Part shown: positions 42,346 to 51,247 of the stretch, piece after piece
Position numbering within the stretch: the stretch's first letter is position 1
Layout of the letters: each line of letters starts with the position of its first letter
NCBI GenBank assembly: GCA_964635055.1
Contig: CAZWMT010000001.1
Location: 124,001 to 188,000, forward strand
DNA length: 64,000 bases
Direction of reading: 5' to 3'
Origin: JAEUJM01 sp964635055
Lineage (GTDB): Bacteria > Actinomycetota > Acidimicrobiia > Acidimicrobiales > DATDAH01
The notes under the pieces: model-generated
Databases searched by the model: none
What the model was told of the DNA's origin: nothing
Seen by the model: only the letters and a program-made list of their open reading frames with translations
Position numbers and translations under genes: made by a program

Positions 42346-42526
42346 TCGGTGGCGGCGCAGCGCCGGGGACGCCCCCAGTGCGTTTCCGTGGAGGCGCAGG
42401 GCGCCGCCGATGGGCGGTGGCGACCACGACCCTGGCGACAGAGAGGTCGCCGGTGCGCATCGCTCACGCCGAGGAGCACGGCGCCCGACGCCGCCGTAGG
42501 CTCGTTGGGCGAACCGGGAGTGACGA

Positions 42527-45037
42527 ATGCGTCGACATGACGGGCAGCGCACCGTGGTGCGGCTGGTGATGGTCCTGGCCGCGTTGGTGGCCGTCGTCGC
42601 GGTGACGCCGACGATGCCGGTGACGCCGGTGGCCGCCGACGGGAACGAGGCGCCCGGCAACCCCGCGGCGTTCCGGTCGATCTCGGGCGGCTACAACCAC
42701 ACCTGCGCCCTACTGTCCACCGGCCAGATGAAGTGCTGGGGGAACAACAACGCCGGCCGGTTGGGACAGGGCGACCTGCGCAACCGGGGCGACAACCCGG
42801 GCGAGATGGGCCTCTCGCTCCCCCCGATCAACCTCGGAACCGGTCGCACGGCCACCGCCGCCGTCGCCGGCGGCTACCCGACGTGCGCGATCCTCGACAA
42901 CGCCACGCTCAAGTGCTGGGGTGGCAGCAACATCGGCGGGCCCGACATCGGAGACGTGCCCGGCGAGACGGGCGACGGCCTCTCGCCGATCAACCTCGGC
43001 CCCGGGCGCACCGCCATCGGCGTCACCGCCGGGTACGGGCACACCTGCGCGCTGCGGGACAACGGCACGGTGTACTGCTGGGGCGACAACCTGTCGGGCG
43101 ACGTCGGCATCGGCAGCCCCGGCTACGGCGGCAGCGGCGACGTCGACCTGGGCACCGGGCGCACCGCCACCGCCCTCGCGGCCGGGTATCGACACACCTG
43201 CGCGTTGCTCGACAACGGCACCGTCAAGTGCTGGGGCCTCAACGCGTCCGGTCAACTGGGTGTCGGCGACGTCGCCGTGCGCGGCAACGGCCCCGGTCAG
43301 ATGGGCGACAGCCTCCCCGAGGTCAAGTTGGGCACCGGCCGCACCGCCACCGCCATCACCGCCGGCGGCGCCCACAGCTGCGCACTGCTCGACAACGGCA
43401 GCGTCAAGTGCTGGGGCGACAACACCACTGGCCAACTCGGACAGGGCGACACCACCGACCGCGGCGACGGGTCCGGCCAGATGGGCAACAACCTGCCCGC
43501 CGTGGACCTCGGCGCCGGCCGCACCGCCACCGGCATCAGCGCGGGCAACCGTCACACGTGCGCCCTGCTCGACAACGGCACCACCAGGTGCTGGGGCGAC
43601 AACAACACCGGCCAACTCGGGCTGGGCGACACCCTGCCCCGAGGCGACGGGCCCGGCGAGATGGGCGACGCTCTGCCGGCCGTGGACCTCGGCACCGGCC
43701 GCACCGCCACAGCCGTCACCACCGGCTACGAGCACACGTGCGCCATCCTCGACGACACCACCATCAAGTGCTGGGGGGCCAACAACACCGGCCAACTGGG
43801 GCTCGGCGACACCCAGACCCGCGGCGACGCTCCCGGCGAGATGGGCGACAACCTCCCGGTCACCGAGGTCACCGGCAGCGGCGTGGCCGGCACGGTGACG
43901 ACCGCGGGCACGGGCGCGGTGGCATCGTCGGTGTGGGTCGCCGCCCTCGACACCGACGACTTCTCGGTCGCCGCCGGTCGGATCGCCAGCGGCACCGGCG
44001 CCTTCGGCATCTCCCTACCGCCGGGCAGCTACTACCTGTACCTGCTCGATCCGAGCGGGGCGCGCCGCCCGGGCTTCTTCGGCCCACCCACCACGGTCAC
44101 GGTCACCGCCGACCAGGTGACCGCGGCCAACCCGACGATGACCCTCGCCACCGGGTCCGTCACCGGCACGGTGGTCGAGGACAACACCCTCACGCCGATC
44201 CCCAACGCGCAGGTGGTCGCCCTCAACGGCGCGACGGGTAGCCCCGAGCTCGCCACCAAGGCCAACGCCTCCGGGCAGTACACGCTGGCGGGCCTGCGGC
44301 CCGGCAACCACTTCCTGGCCTTCATCGATCCCGCCGGGAACCACAGCGTCACCTTCTACCCGCACAACCCCGACGTCCTCAGCGCCACACCCGTCGCCGT
44401 CACCACCGGCGGCACCACCACCGCCGACGGATCGCTCCCCACCCAGGCGGCCACCGGCACCGGTGCGCAGGTGTCGGGCACGATCAGGGACAGCCTCAGT
44501 TCCTCGACGCTGGTCCCGAACGTGCTGGTCGTCGCCCTCCGGGCCAGCGACCTGCGCCTCGCCCGCGTGGCGGTCTCGAACAGCCAGGGCGTGTGGTCCA
44601 TGCAGCTCGCTGCGGGAGAGGGCTACAAGCTGGGCTTCGTGGACTCCTCGGGCCGCTACCTCATGGAGTGGTACGACGACCAGCCGTCGACCGGCCTCGC
44701 CGCCGCCACGACGGTCACGGCACCCACCTCCCGCAACATCTCGATGGTGCGGGACTTCGGGACGCTCACCGGCCAGGTCACCGACGCCCCGGGCAACGGG
44801 GCCCTCGCCGACGCCTGGGTGTTCGCCATCAGCTCGAGCGGCGCCACCACCGGCGGGGTCACCGTGGCCAACGGGGGGTACCAGATCCGCAACCTGGCCA
44901 CCGGCACGTACCGGGTCGCCGTCATCAACCCCTTCACCGGCGAGGTGGAGTTCTGGCAGGACGCCCCCGACTACGCCGGCGGCGCGACCGTCGCCATCAC
45001 CAGCGGGGCCACCACCATCGCCAGCCCCAACCTCTGA
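42527..45037 (+). CDS. Secreted 7-bladed RCC1-repeat protein with CpD-reg modules, paralogue 2
   Basis: 836 residues from ATG 42527. A signal peptide (~10-38) leads into the junction DGNEAPGNPAAFRSISGG, shared with paralogue 3. Seven RCC1-like repeats follow (~45-445; KCWGNNNAGRLGQGD, YCWGDNLSGDVGIG, KCWGDNTTGQLGQGD), then four carboxypeptidase-regulatory-like modules (~450-836) such as GTVTTAGTGAVASSVWVAAL and GTVVEDNTLTPIPNAQVVAL. TAGGCT at 42497-42502 may be the -10. It is divergent from the truncated NHL gene. Confidence 0.9.
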   Translation: MRRHDGQRTVVRLVMVLAALVAVVAVTPTMPVTPVAADGNEAPGNPAAFRSISGGYNHTCALLSTGQMKCWGNNNAGRLGQGDLRNRGDNPGEMGLSLPPINLGTGRTATAAVAGGYPTCAILDNATLKCWGGSNIGGPDIGDVPGETGDGLSPINLGPGRTAIGVTAGYGHTCALRDNGTVYCWGDNLSGDVGIGSPGYGGSGDVDLGTGRTATALAAGYRHTCALLDNGTVKCWGLNASGQLGVGDVAVRGNGPGQMGDSLPEVKLGTGRTATAITAGGAHSCALLDNGSVKCWGDNTTGQLGQGDTTDRGDGSGQMGNNLPAVDLGAGRTATGISAGNRHTCALLDNGTTRCWGDNNTGQLGLGDTLPRGDGPGEMGDALPAVDLGTGRTATAVTTGYEHTCAILDDTTIKCWGANNTGQLGLGDTQTRGDAPGEMGDNLPVTEVTGSGVAGTVTTAGTGAVASSVWVAALDTDDFSVAAGRIASGTGAFGISLPPGSYYLYLLDPSGARRPGFFGPPTTVTVTADQVTAANPTMTLATGSVTGTVVEDNTLTPIPNAQVVALNGATGSPELATKANASGQYTLAGLRPGNHFLAFIDPAGNHSVTFYPHNPDVLSATPVAVTTGGTTTADGSLPTQAATGTGAQVSGTIRDSLSSSTLVPNVLVVALRASDLRLARVAVSNSQGVWSMQLAAGEGYKLGFVDSSGRYLMEWYDDQPSTGLAAATTVTAPTSRNISMVRDFGTLTGQVTDAPGNGALADAWVFAISSSGATTGGVTVANGGYQIRNLATGTYRVAVINPFTGEVEFWQDAPDYAGGATVAITSGATTIASPNL

Positions 45038-45073
45038 CCCGCGACTCGCGGCGACGGCGGCCCCTGGCCTGGG

Positions 45074-47308
45074 TCAGGGATGGCTCAGCGCGGCGCTGAT
45101 GGTGGTGTTGCCCCCCGCGGTCACCGCGAAGCTGGTCGAGCCGCCGAAGTCGGGGCTGTTGTCCCAGTACTCCTGCGTGCGACCGCCCAGCGGGTCGGCG
45201 ATCGTGGCCCGGTACGTGCCCGCAGGCAGGCCCGACAGCGTGTAGGTGCCGTCCGGGCCCGTGACCGCGCCGCCGGCGATGCCCTGGTTGTTGATGGCGA
45301 TCACCCACGCCCCCTCGATCGGGGTGCCAGAGCCCTGGTCGGTGACGGTGCCGCTCATGGCGCCCGTGCGGCGGTCGAGGGCGGCGTTGGTGGCGGTCGG
45401 TGCGGTGACCGACGCCGCCGAGCCGATCCCGTAGAACGGCTGGTTGTCGTGCCACTCCATGTCGTGGGTGCCCGTCTGGTCGATGAAGACCAGCTTGTAG
45501 TCGCCGGCCGACACGTTGAGGTTGTACTGGCCGGACCCGTTCGTGGTGGTGGCGCGGGCCAGGCTGTAGTCGGCCGCGTGCATGGCGATCACCGACACGT
45601 TCGCCAGCGGGGCGCCCGTGCCCTGCTCGGTGACCGTGCCCGTGAGCGACGACCCACCCGGGTCGAGCGGCTTCGTGGGCAGCGCCCCGTTGGCCGTGGT
45701 GACGTTCCCGGCGGAGACCGCCACCGGGCTGGAGTCGGGCACGTTGGGCGACGCCGGCGCGAACTGGGTGACGTGACCACCGGTCGGGTCGACCCACCCG
45801 ACGAAGTGGTTGCCGGGCTTGAGGTTCGTCAGTGCGTACTGGCCGGAGCCGTTGGCCACGTTGACGATCTCGGGGCCGCCGGTCTGGCCGCTCAGCGAGA
45901 TGGCGAGGGCGTTCGGGATGGGCGTGCCCGAGCCCTGCTCGGTGACCGTTCCGGCCACCGTGCCGCGGGTGGGCGCCAGGGCCGGGTCGGCGTCGGCGGT
46001 GTTGCCGCCGGTGACGCTCACCTGCGTCGGCGACCCGAAGAAGCCGGCGGTGTGCAGGCCCGTGGGGTCGACCGCGTAGACGAAGTAGGACCCCGGTGCG
46101 ACGTCGGCGTGGTAGTCGCCGGAGCCGTTGGCGACTGCGGCCCCGGCGATGGAGAAGTCACCGGTGCGCAGGACCGCGATCCAGGCGCCGCCGATGGGAG
46201 CCCCCGAACCGGTCGCCGTGACGGTGCCGCCGACCGTCCCGGTGACGGCGGCGGGGTTCACCGTCACGTTGACGGTGTTCGAGCCCACCGGCGCGGTCTC
46301 GTTCGAGTCCGCGGTGGCCGAGTTGGAGAACGTGGGGATGTTGGCTGCCGAGGTGGTGACGGTGCACTCCCGGGTCGCCGACGCGCCCACCGCGATGGTG
46401 CCGACAGACCCGGAGCACCCGGGGGCGTTGGGGTCGTTCACCGAGACCCCGGTGAGCGCCATGTTGCCGGTGTTGGTGACGGTGACGTGGAGGTGTATCG
46501 GTTGGCCTGCGTTGACCGAGCTCTCGTCGGCCGTGGCGGCGACGGTCATGGCCGGGCTGCCGATGAGGGTCGACACGACGGTCTGGTTGGGGTTGTCGGG
46601 GATGCAGGGGGTGTTGACGTCGTTCCAGTTGATGTTGATGAGGACGATGATGAACTTCTTGTAGAAGAGCTTGGCGTTGATGCTCGGTGGCTTCCAGTCG
46701 ATCGTGCTCCCCGCCGCACCGTTGACCGTGCCGTCGACGTCGACGCTCGGGATGATGTTGATCGGCACCCAGGCGCCGTTGGTCTCCTGCACCTCGATGG
46801 TCGTCGGCGTGACGTCGGCGTTCACCCGGATGCGGCCGTTGGTGTCGTTGACCACGTTGTAGGAGGACTTGATCTGGATCACGATGTTGGACCCGACGCG
46901 CGACACGCTGGCCCACGAGGGGTCAGGGCTGAGGCTCACGGTCACGCTGTTGGGGTCCAGGCCCGCGGGGATGGGCTGGGTGATGTCGATCTGGCGGATG
47001 TAGACGTACCCGAGCGCGAAGCCGAGGTCGGGCAGGTCGCCGGTGAGGTCGGGGAAGGGGACGTCGAGGTCGTAGTGCATGGTGGCCCCCGGCGCGACCG
47101 GGTCGGGGGTGTCGTTGATGGAGATGTCGTTGTCGAGCGGCACCGTGTCGGGGATGAGGCCGGCCGCCACACCGCCCTGTGCGGCGGGGAGGTCACACGT
47201 GAACGCCACCGCCGTCGTGTCGGCGCCGGCGGGACCCGCCGGCGTCACCGCGGTGAGCACCGTCAACACCATGGTGGCCGCCACCACGCCTGCGATCATG
47301 CGCCGCAT
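45074..47308 (-). CDS. Secreted protein with CARDB-like and four CpD-reg modules
   Basis: 744 residues from ATG 47308 (GGGGGG site ~7 bp upstream). A signal peptide; a unique beta-rich N-terminal domain (~30-230, VPFPDLTGDLPDLGFALGY, NSVTVSLSPDPSWASV); one DUF11/CARDB-like module (~235-335, TVTNTGNMALTGVSVNDP); and four C-terminal modules (GTVTATGSGAPIGGAWIAVL, GTVTEQGSGTPIPNALAISL, GTVTEQGTGAPLANVSVIAM, GTVTDQGSGTPIEGAWVIAI). These four are the same modules as in the RCC1 proteins. Convergent with paralogue 2. The N-terminal domain is not recognised. Confidence 0.85.
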   Translation of the reverse strand: MRRMIAGVVAATMVLTVLTAVTPAGPAGADTTAVAFTCDLPAAQGGVAAGLIPDTVPLDNDISINDTPDPVAPGATMHYDLDVPFPDLTGDLPDLGFALGYVYIRQIDITQPIPAGLDPNSVTVSLSPDPSWASVSRVGSNIVIQIKSSYNVVNDTNGRIRVNADVTPTTIEVQETNGAWVPINIIPSVDVDGTVNGAAGSTIDWKPPSINAKLFYKKFIIVLININWNDVNTPCIPDNPNQTVVSTLIGSPAMTVAATADESSVNAGQPIHLHVTVTNTGNMALTGVSVNDPNAPGCSGSVGTIAVGASATRECTVTTSAANIPTFSNSATADSNETAPVGSNTVNVTVNPAAVTGTVGGTVTATGSGAPIGGAWIAVLRTGDFSIAGAAVANGSGDYHADVAPGSYFVYAVDPTGLHTAGFFGSPTQVSVTGGNTADADPALAPTRGTVAGTVTEQGSGTPIPNALAISLSGQTGGPEIVNVANGSGQYALTNLKPGNHFVGWVDPTGGHVTQFAPASPNVPDSSPVAVSAGNVTTANGALPTKPLDPGGSSLTGTVTEQGTGAPLANVSVIAMHAADYSLARATTTNGSGQYNLNVSAGDYKLVFIDQTGTHDMEWHDNQPFYGIGSAASVTAPTATNAALDRRTGAMSGTVTDQGSGTPIEGAWVIAINNQGIAGGAVTGPDGTYTLSGLPAGTYRATIADPLGGRTQEYWDNSPDFGGSTSFAVTAGGNTTISAALSHP

Positions 47309-47511
47309 CTGATCCCCCCCGGACCTCGCCTCGTTCGACGCACCGACGGTAGCCGGACACGTCCGGCCCAGGCCACATCCGCCTCGCCGGTCGATCTCAT
47401 CACTTCGGCGCCGCATCGACCCACCACGGGGATCGACGACCACGGGGATCGACGACCGAGATTCCCGTCACGCGCATCCTTCGCTCGGGTCGGGCCGCGC
47501 AGCAGCCGGGC

Positions 47512-47823
47512 TCAGCAGGCCATCACGCTGGCCATCGCCGTGCAGAACTCGGCCCACCGCAGCGGATCCACGGTTCCCGCAGGCCGCAGCAGGCGGGAGA
47601 CCGGCACCAGTTGGATGTTGTCGAGGTTGGCCGCCGACCCGTCGGCCACCCCTTCGCGAGGGCCGAGGAGCACCTCGGTGGGGATGCCACGTACCACCGT
47701 GGTGATCGGGGCCACCAAGACCCGGGTGAGGCGACCGGCGACGCGTGCACGCGTGAGCACCACCACCGGCCGCACCTTCTCGAGATCGGCCCACCACACC
47801 TGACCGTGGCCCAGCCCGGTCAA
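47512..47823 (-). CDS. mazF: MazF/PemK-type endoribonuclease toxin
   Basis: 103 residues from TTG 47823, whose TTGA overlaps the antitoxin stop; AAGGTGG lies ~6 bp upstream. The fold markers GQVWWADLEKVRPVVVLTR, VLVAPITTVVRGIPTEV and NLDNIQLVPVSRL fit MazF, including the Arg and Thr/Ser used for RNA cleavage. Cleaves mRNA or tRNA/rRNA at short motifs in the family. Confidence 0.88.
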   Translation of the reverse strand: MTGLGHGQVWWADLEKVRPVVVLTRARVAGRLTRVLVAPITTVVRGIPTEVLLGPREGVADGSAANLDNIQLVPVSRLLRPAGTVDPLRWAEFCTAMASVMAC

Positions 47824-48101
47824 CGCCCACCTTCGCGGCGGCGGACGGCCAACTCGATCACGTCGGCGGGAACCTCGCCGACGTAGGCCAGGTCGGGGCC
47901 GGGCGGGACCGACCACGAGAGGTCGGGATCGACCTCGTAGGGGTGCTGCTCGAGCGCCTCGAGCTCGCGTCGCGTCTCTTCCTGTTCGATGAGGGCCGAC
48001 AGGGCGCGGTCGAGCACCTCGCTGTCGCGACCCTCGACCAGGCGCCGGCAACGGGCCAGCCTGGTGGCATCGACCGTGGTTGAGATCCGAGCACGCCCCA
48101 T
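47820..48101 (-). CDS. mazE: MazE-type (RHH) antitoxin
   Basis: 93 residues from ATG 48101. The N-terminal ARISTTVDATRLARCRRLVEGRDSEVLDRALSALIEQEE suggests a ribbon-helix-helix domain. The acidic/Pro-rich C-terminus (PYEVDPDLSWSVPPGPDLAY) would bind MazF. TACGAT lies 7 nt before the ATG, giving a leaderless TA operon. Confidence 0.82.
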   Translation of the reverse strand: MGRARISTTVDATRLARCRRLVEGRDSEVLDRALSALIEQEETRRELEALEQHPYEVDPDLSWSVPPGPDLAYVGEVPADVIELAVRRREGGR

Positions 48102-48108
48102 GCCACAG

Positions 48109-48114
48109 ATCGTA
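48109..48114 (-). promoter_or_regulatory. -10 hexamer for mazEF
   Basis: TACGAT (minus strand) ends 7 nt before ATG 48101; leaderless geometry. Confidence 0.45.
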
Positions 48115-48243
48115 GCACTCGTGCGCCGGTCGACCCTGGGCGCGGACCGCGGCAACACGCCCAGCACCCGCGGCCCGTCTCCCCCTCGCGCCTACCGGCG
48201 GAGCCGCACCTGTCGCCGCCCGTCCCGTTCCGTGCGGACCGGC

Positions 48244-49475
48244 TCAGCCGGGCGGCGGCGCCAACCGGGGGTCGACCGTGGCAGTGCGCCCCGCGCTCAC
48301 CGACACCGGGTCGGCCGAGGCGAAGTCGGGTCGGTCGTGGTCGAACTCGAACACGTGCGCCCCCGTCGGGTCGACGATCGCCACCTTGTAGCTGCCGGCC
48401 GGCAGACCACCGATCGCGTATGCCCCCGCCCCGTCCGCCACTGCCCCACCGACCACGGTGCCCGTCGCCGCGCCCACCGCGATCACCCACGCACCGCCCA
48501 CCGCGGCCCCGCTCCCGTCACCGGTGACCGTGCCCGCGATCGAGCCCGTCGGTCCGGCCGGCGCCAACGCCGCGCTCACCGTCGTGGGCGCGCCGGCGGT
48601 CGCGGTCACCAGCGCGGCGCCGCCGTAGTCCCCCAGCGGCCGGTCGTCGAAGAACTCACCGGTGTGTCGACCGGACGGGTCGAGGAGCTCCACCCGGTAC
48701 TGACCCGGCGCCACCGCCAGGGTGTACGAGCCGTCAGCGGCCGTCGCCGCACCCCCGGCCAGGGAGCCGTCGCTGCCGATCGCCACCACCCAACCACCGG
48801 CGACCGGGGCCCCCGAGGCGGCGTCGGTCACCGCTCCCCTGATGGTCGCGGTCGGCGACGGGGGCGCCGGCCGCACCGCCAGTCCCACGTCGACCGAGGT
48901 CGCCCGTCCGGCGGTGACGGTTGTGCGGTCGGCCAGTGCGAAGTCGGCCCGGTCGCGCTGGAACTCGAAGGCGTGGGCGCCGGTGGGGTCGAGGATCGCC
49001 AGCTTGTAGCTCCCCGCCGGCAAGCCGCCGATCGCGTACGCGCCCGAGCCGCCGGCCACGGCGCCTCCCCGCACCGTGCCCGTCACCCCGTCGAGTGCCA
49101 GCACCCACGCACCGCCCACCGCGGTCCCGCTGCCGTCGCGGGTGACCGAACCGGTGATCAACCCGGTGGCCCCCGCCGGTGCCAGCGCCGCGCTCACCGT
49201 CGACGAGGACGCCGCGGCGACGGCCACCACCCTCGCCGCCTCGAAGTCGCCGAGGGCCCGGTCGTCGTAGAGCTCGCCGGCGTGGCGGCCGGACGGGTCG
49301 AGCAGTTCCACCCGGTAGGGGCCCGGCGCCACCGCCATCGAGTACGTGCCGTTCGCCGCGGTCACCGCCCCGGTCAGCGAGCCGTGGGCGCCGATGGCCA
49401 GCACCCAACCGCCGGCGACCGGTGCGCCCGACACCTCATCGGTCAGCACCCCGGTGATGGTGCCGGCCGCCAGCG
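48244..49475 (-). repeat. Two-module coding duplication in amylase tail
   Basis: About 610-bp units (roughly 48244-48855 and 48860-49475) encode modules 3-4 and 1-2 of the amylase tail, with matching stretches such as YRVELLDPSGRH and AYAIGGLPAGSYK in both. Boundaries approximate. Confidence 0.75.
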
Positions 49476-50997
49476 CGCCCACGTGGATCGCCAGCGCGCT
49501 CATCGCCGGGACGGTGGCGGTGAAGCGGCCGGCGGCGTCGACGGTGACCGTGTCGCTCGAGCAGGCACCGCGGGTGACCTGGGCGACCGTCACGTTGCAG
49601 TAGGTGCCTGCGGCCATGCCCGTCTGGAACGTGCGGGTGACGGGGGCGGTCTCGGCGTTGACGACCACGTAGCCCAGCGACCCGCGGCCGAAGGCGATCT
49701 GGTCGTTGCCGTTCGTCCACCAGTTCGTCACCGAGGGGTTGGCGGCGGTGGCCGAGCGGAACCCCACCATCCCCGCGATCGGGCGGTGACGGTGCTCACA
49801 CATCCACGGCCCGTCGCAGTCGGCCACGCCGCCCTGGAACACGCTGGTGGTGTTGCCGTTGGCGTCGGACGGCGGCCCCTGGTCGGTGTTGGTGAAGTCG
49901 TAGCTCGACATCACCGACGGGTGCCCGTAGGGCCAACCCAGCGCGAACACGTTGGCCAGGTCGTGCAGGGCGCCGTTCTTGAAGGTGATGATCGACCCGC
50001 CGCTGCCGTGGCCTCGCTGGTTGTCGTGGTTGTCCGTGAAGACCTGGGCGTTCGCGCTCGGCAGGAACCCCCACGACGGCCCGAAGTTCGACAGCCACGA
50101 CAGCTGCCCGCTGAGGAACACCCGGCTGATCTCGCGGCTGTAGGCGAACTCGGTGACGTCGCCGTTCCCCACGTACTCACTGGCCCGGATCGGCTCGCCC
50201 GAGCCCTCGATCACCTCCTGGTACACGTACGGATCGCCGTGGAGACGGGACTCGATGGCGGCGACGTCCGAGGCCGCGATGTGCTTGGCCGCGTCGATGC
50301 GGAAGCCGGCCACGCCCAGGTCGACGAGGTCGTTCAGGTAGGCGGCGATGCGGTCACGCACCACGGCCGAGCCGGTGTCGAGGTCGGCCAGGTTCAGCAA
50401 TTCGCAGTTCTGCACCTCGTAGCGGTCCTGGTAATTCGCGATGTCGTCGGTGCCGTTGCGCCCGCAGTGGTGGAAGTTGGCGGTGGTCCACAGGCCCGGG
50501 AAGTTGTAGGGCGTGTAGGTCGACCCCCCGCTGCCGGTGCCCGAGCCCACCGCGGCCATGTGGTTGATCACCGCATCCACGTAGATGTCGACGCCGGCCG
50601 CCCGGCAGCGACCGACCATCGACGCGAACTCGGCCCGGGTGCCGCTGCGGCTGGTCAGCTGGTACGACACCGGCTGGTAGCGCTGCCACCAGGGCCGGCC
50701 GGCGACCAGCGCGTGCTCGTTCGGCGGCGACACCTGCACGGCCTCGTAGCCGTTCGGCCCGAGGAACTCCTCGCACTCGCGGGCGACGTCGGCCCACGTC
50801 CACTCGAACAGGTGCACGATCACCCCACCCGGCCGCTCGACCGAGGTCGCCGCCGGTAGCGGGCCCGCAACGGGTGCCGGGACCGTGGCGGCCGGCGCGA
50901 CCGAGGTGGCGACCGCACTCGAGGCCACCAGCACGCCCGCGAGCGCGAGCACGCGCACGACGGTCGACGTGCCGCGCCCCGGTCGTCGCGCCCCCAC
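48244..50997 (-). CDS. Secreted GH13 alpha-amylase with four CpD-reg modules
   Basis: 917 residues from GTG 50997, after a signal peptide. The catalytic (beta/alpha)8 domain (~55-510) starts with VIVHLFEWTWADVARECE and has GVDIYVDAVINHM, nucleophile Asp in GVAGFRIDAAKHI, acid/base Glu in VYQEVIEG and the third acid in VFTDNHDNQRG. An all-beta domain C follows (~420-510). The C-terminal ~400 residues are four carboxypeptidase-regulatory-like modules arranged A-B-A-B, where the two A and the two B copies are much closer to each other than A to B: a two-module duplication. It degrades extracellular starch or glycogen. TAGGCT lies 7 nt before the GTG. Confidence 0.92.
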   Translation of the reverse strand: MGARRPGRGTSTVVRVLALAGVLVASSAVATSVAPAATVPAPVAGPLPAATSVERPGGVIVHLFEWTWADVARECEEFLGPNGYEAVQVSPPNEHALVAGRPWWQRYQPVSYQLTSRSGTRAEFASMVGRCRAAGVDIYVDAVINHMAAVGSGTGSGGSTYTPYNFPGLWTTANFHHCGRNGTDDIANYQDRYEVQNCELLNLADLDTGSAVVRDRIAAYLNDLVDLGVAGFRIDAAKHIAASDVAAIESRLHGDPYVYQEVIEGSGEPIRASEYVGNGDVTEFAYSREISRVFLSGQLSWLSNFGPSWGFLPSANAQVFTDNHDNQRGHGSGGSIITFKNGALHDLANVFALGWPYGHPSVMSSYDFTNTDQGPPSDANGNTTSVFQGGVADCDGPWMCEHRHRPIAGMVGFRSATAANPSVTNWWTNGNDQIAFGRGSLGYVVVNAETAPVTRTFQTGMAAGTYCNVTVAQVTRGACSSDTVTVDAAGRFTATVPAMSALAIHVGALAAGTITGVLTDEVSGAPVAGGWVLAIGAHGSLTGAVTAANGTYSMAVAPGPYRVELLDPSGRHAGELYDDRALGDFEAARVVAVAAASSSTVSAALAPAGATGLITGSVTRDGSGTAVGGAWVLALDGVTGTVRGGAVAGGSGAYAIGGLPAGSYKLAILDPTGAHAFEFQRDRADFALADRTTVTAGRATSVDVGLAVRPAPPSPTATIRGAVTDAASGAPVAGGWVVAIGSDGSLAGGAATAADGSYTLAVAPGQYRVELLDPSGRHTGEFFDDRPLGDYGGAALVTATAGAPTTVSAALAPAGPTGSIAGTVTGDGSGAAVGGAWVIAVGAATGTVVGGAVADGAGAYAIGGLPAGSYKVAIVDPTGAHVFEFDHDRPDFASADPVSVSAGRTATVDPRLAPPPG

Positions 50998-51004
50998 CGC
51001 GTCG

Positions 51005-51010
51005 AGCCTA
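51005..51010 (-). promoter_or_regulatory. -10 hexamer for amylase
   Basis: TAGGCT (minus strand) ends 7 nt before GTG 50997; leaderless geometry that decides the start. Confidence 0.45.
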
Positions 51011-51090
51011 CGGAGCCGGGTACCCGATCGAGCCGGTTCCGCCGAACGATCATGGCCGTGACCGTGCTGACGCGATCCTCGCTCCGTTCT

Positions 51091-51137
51091 GGCTCCCGAA
51101 TCGACCGCCAGGACCGTCGAATCGGGAGCCAGTTCCA
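51091..51137. repeat. Hairpin repeat, copy 2
   Basis: GGCTCCCGAATCGAC (51091-51105) pairs with 51116-51130 with one mismatch, same loop CGCCAGGACC and following AGTTCCA as the copy at 35183-35229. Unlike copy 1 it lies between divergent genes (amylase and RCC1 paralogue 3), where a terminator is not expected. The 250-bp gap holds nothing else besides promoters. Confidence 0.8.
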
Positions 51138-51247
51138 GCCCTGGTCGCCAGCCCCTCAGGGCGCCGCGGCGTTGGGGACTCGCCCGGAGACGAGCGGCAG
51201 GAGACGAGCGGTACCGTGGCGGCGCCGACGAAGTCGGGGAGGCCGTC

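Noticed and set aside
47989..50859. Plus-strand 956-codon open frame opposite the amylase gene
   Set aside because: Antisense shadow: Arg/His/Gly-rich composition, no domains; the minus strand encodes intact GH13 motifs.
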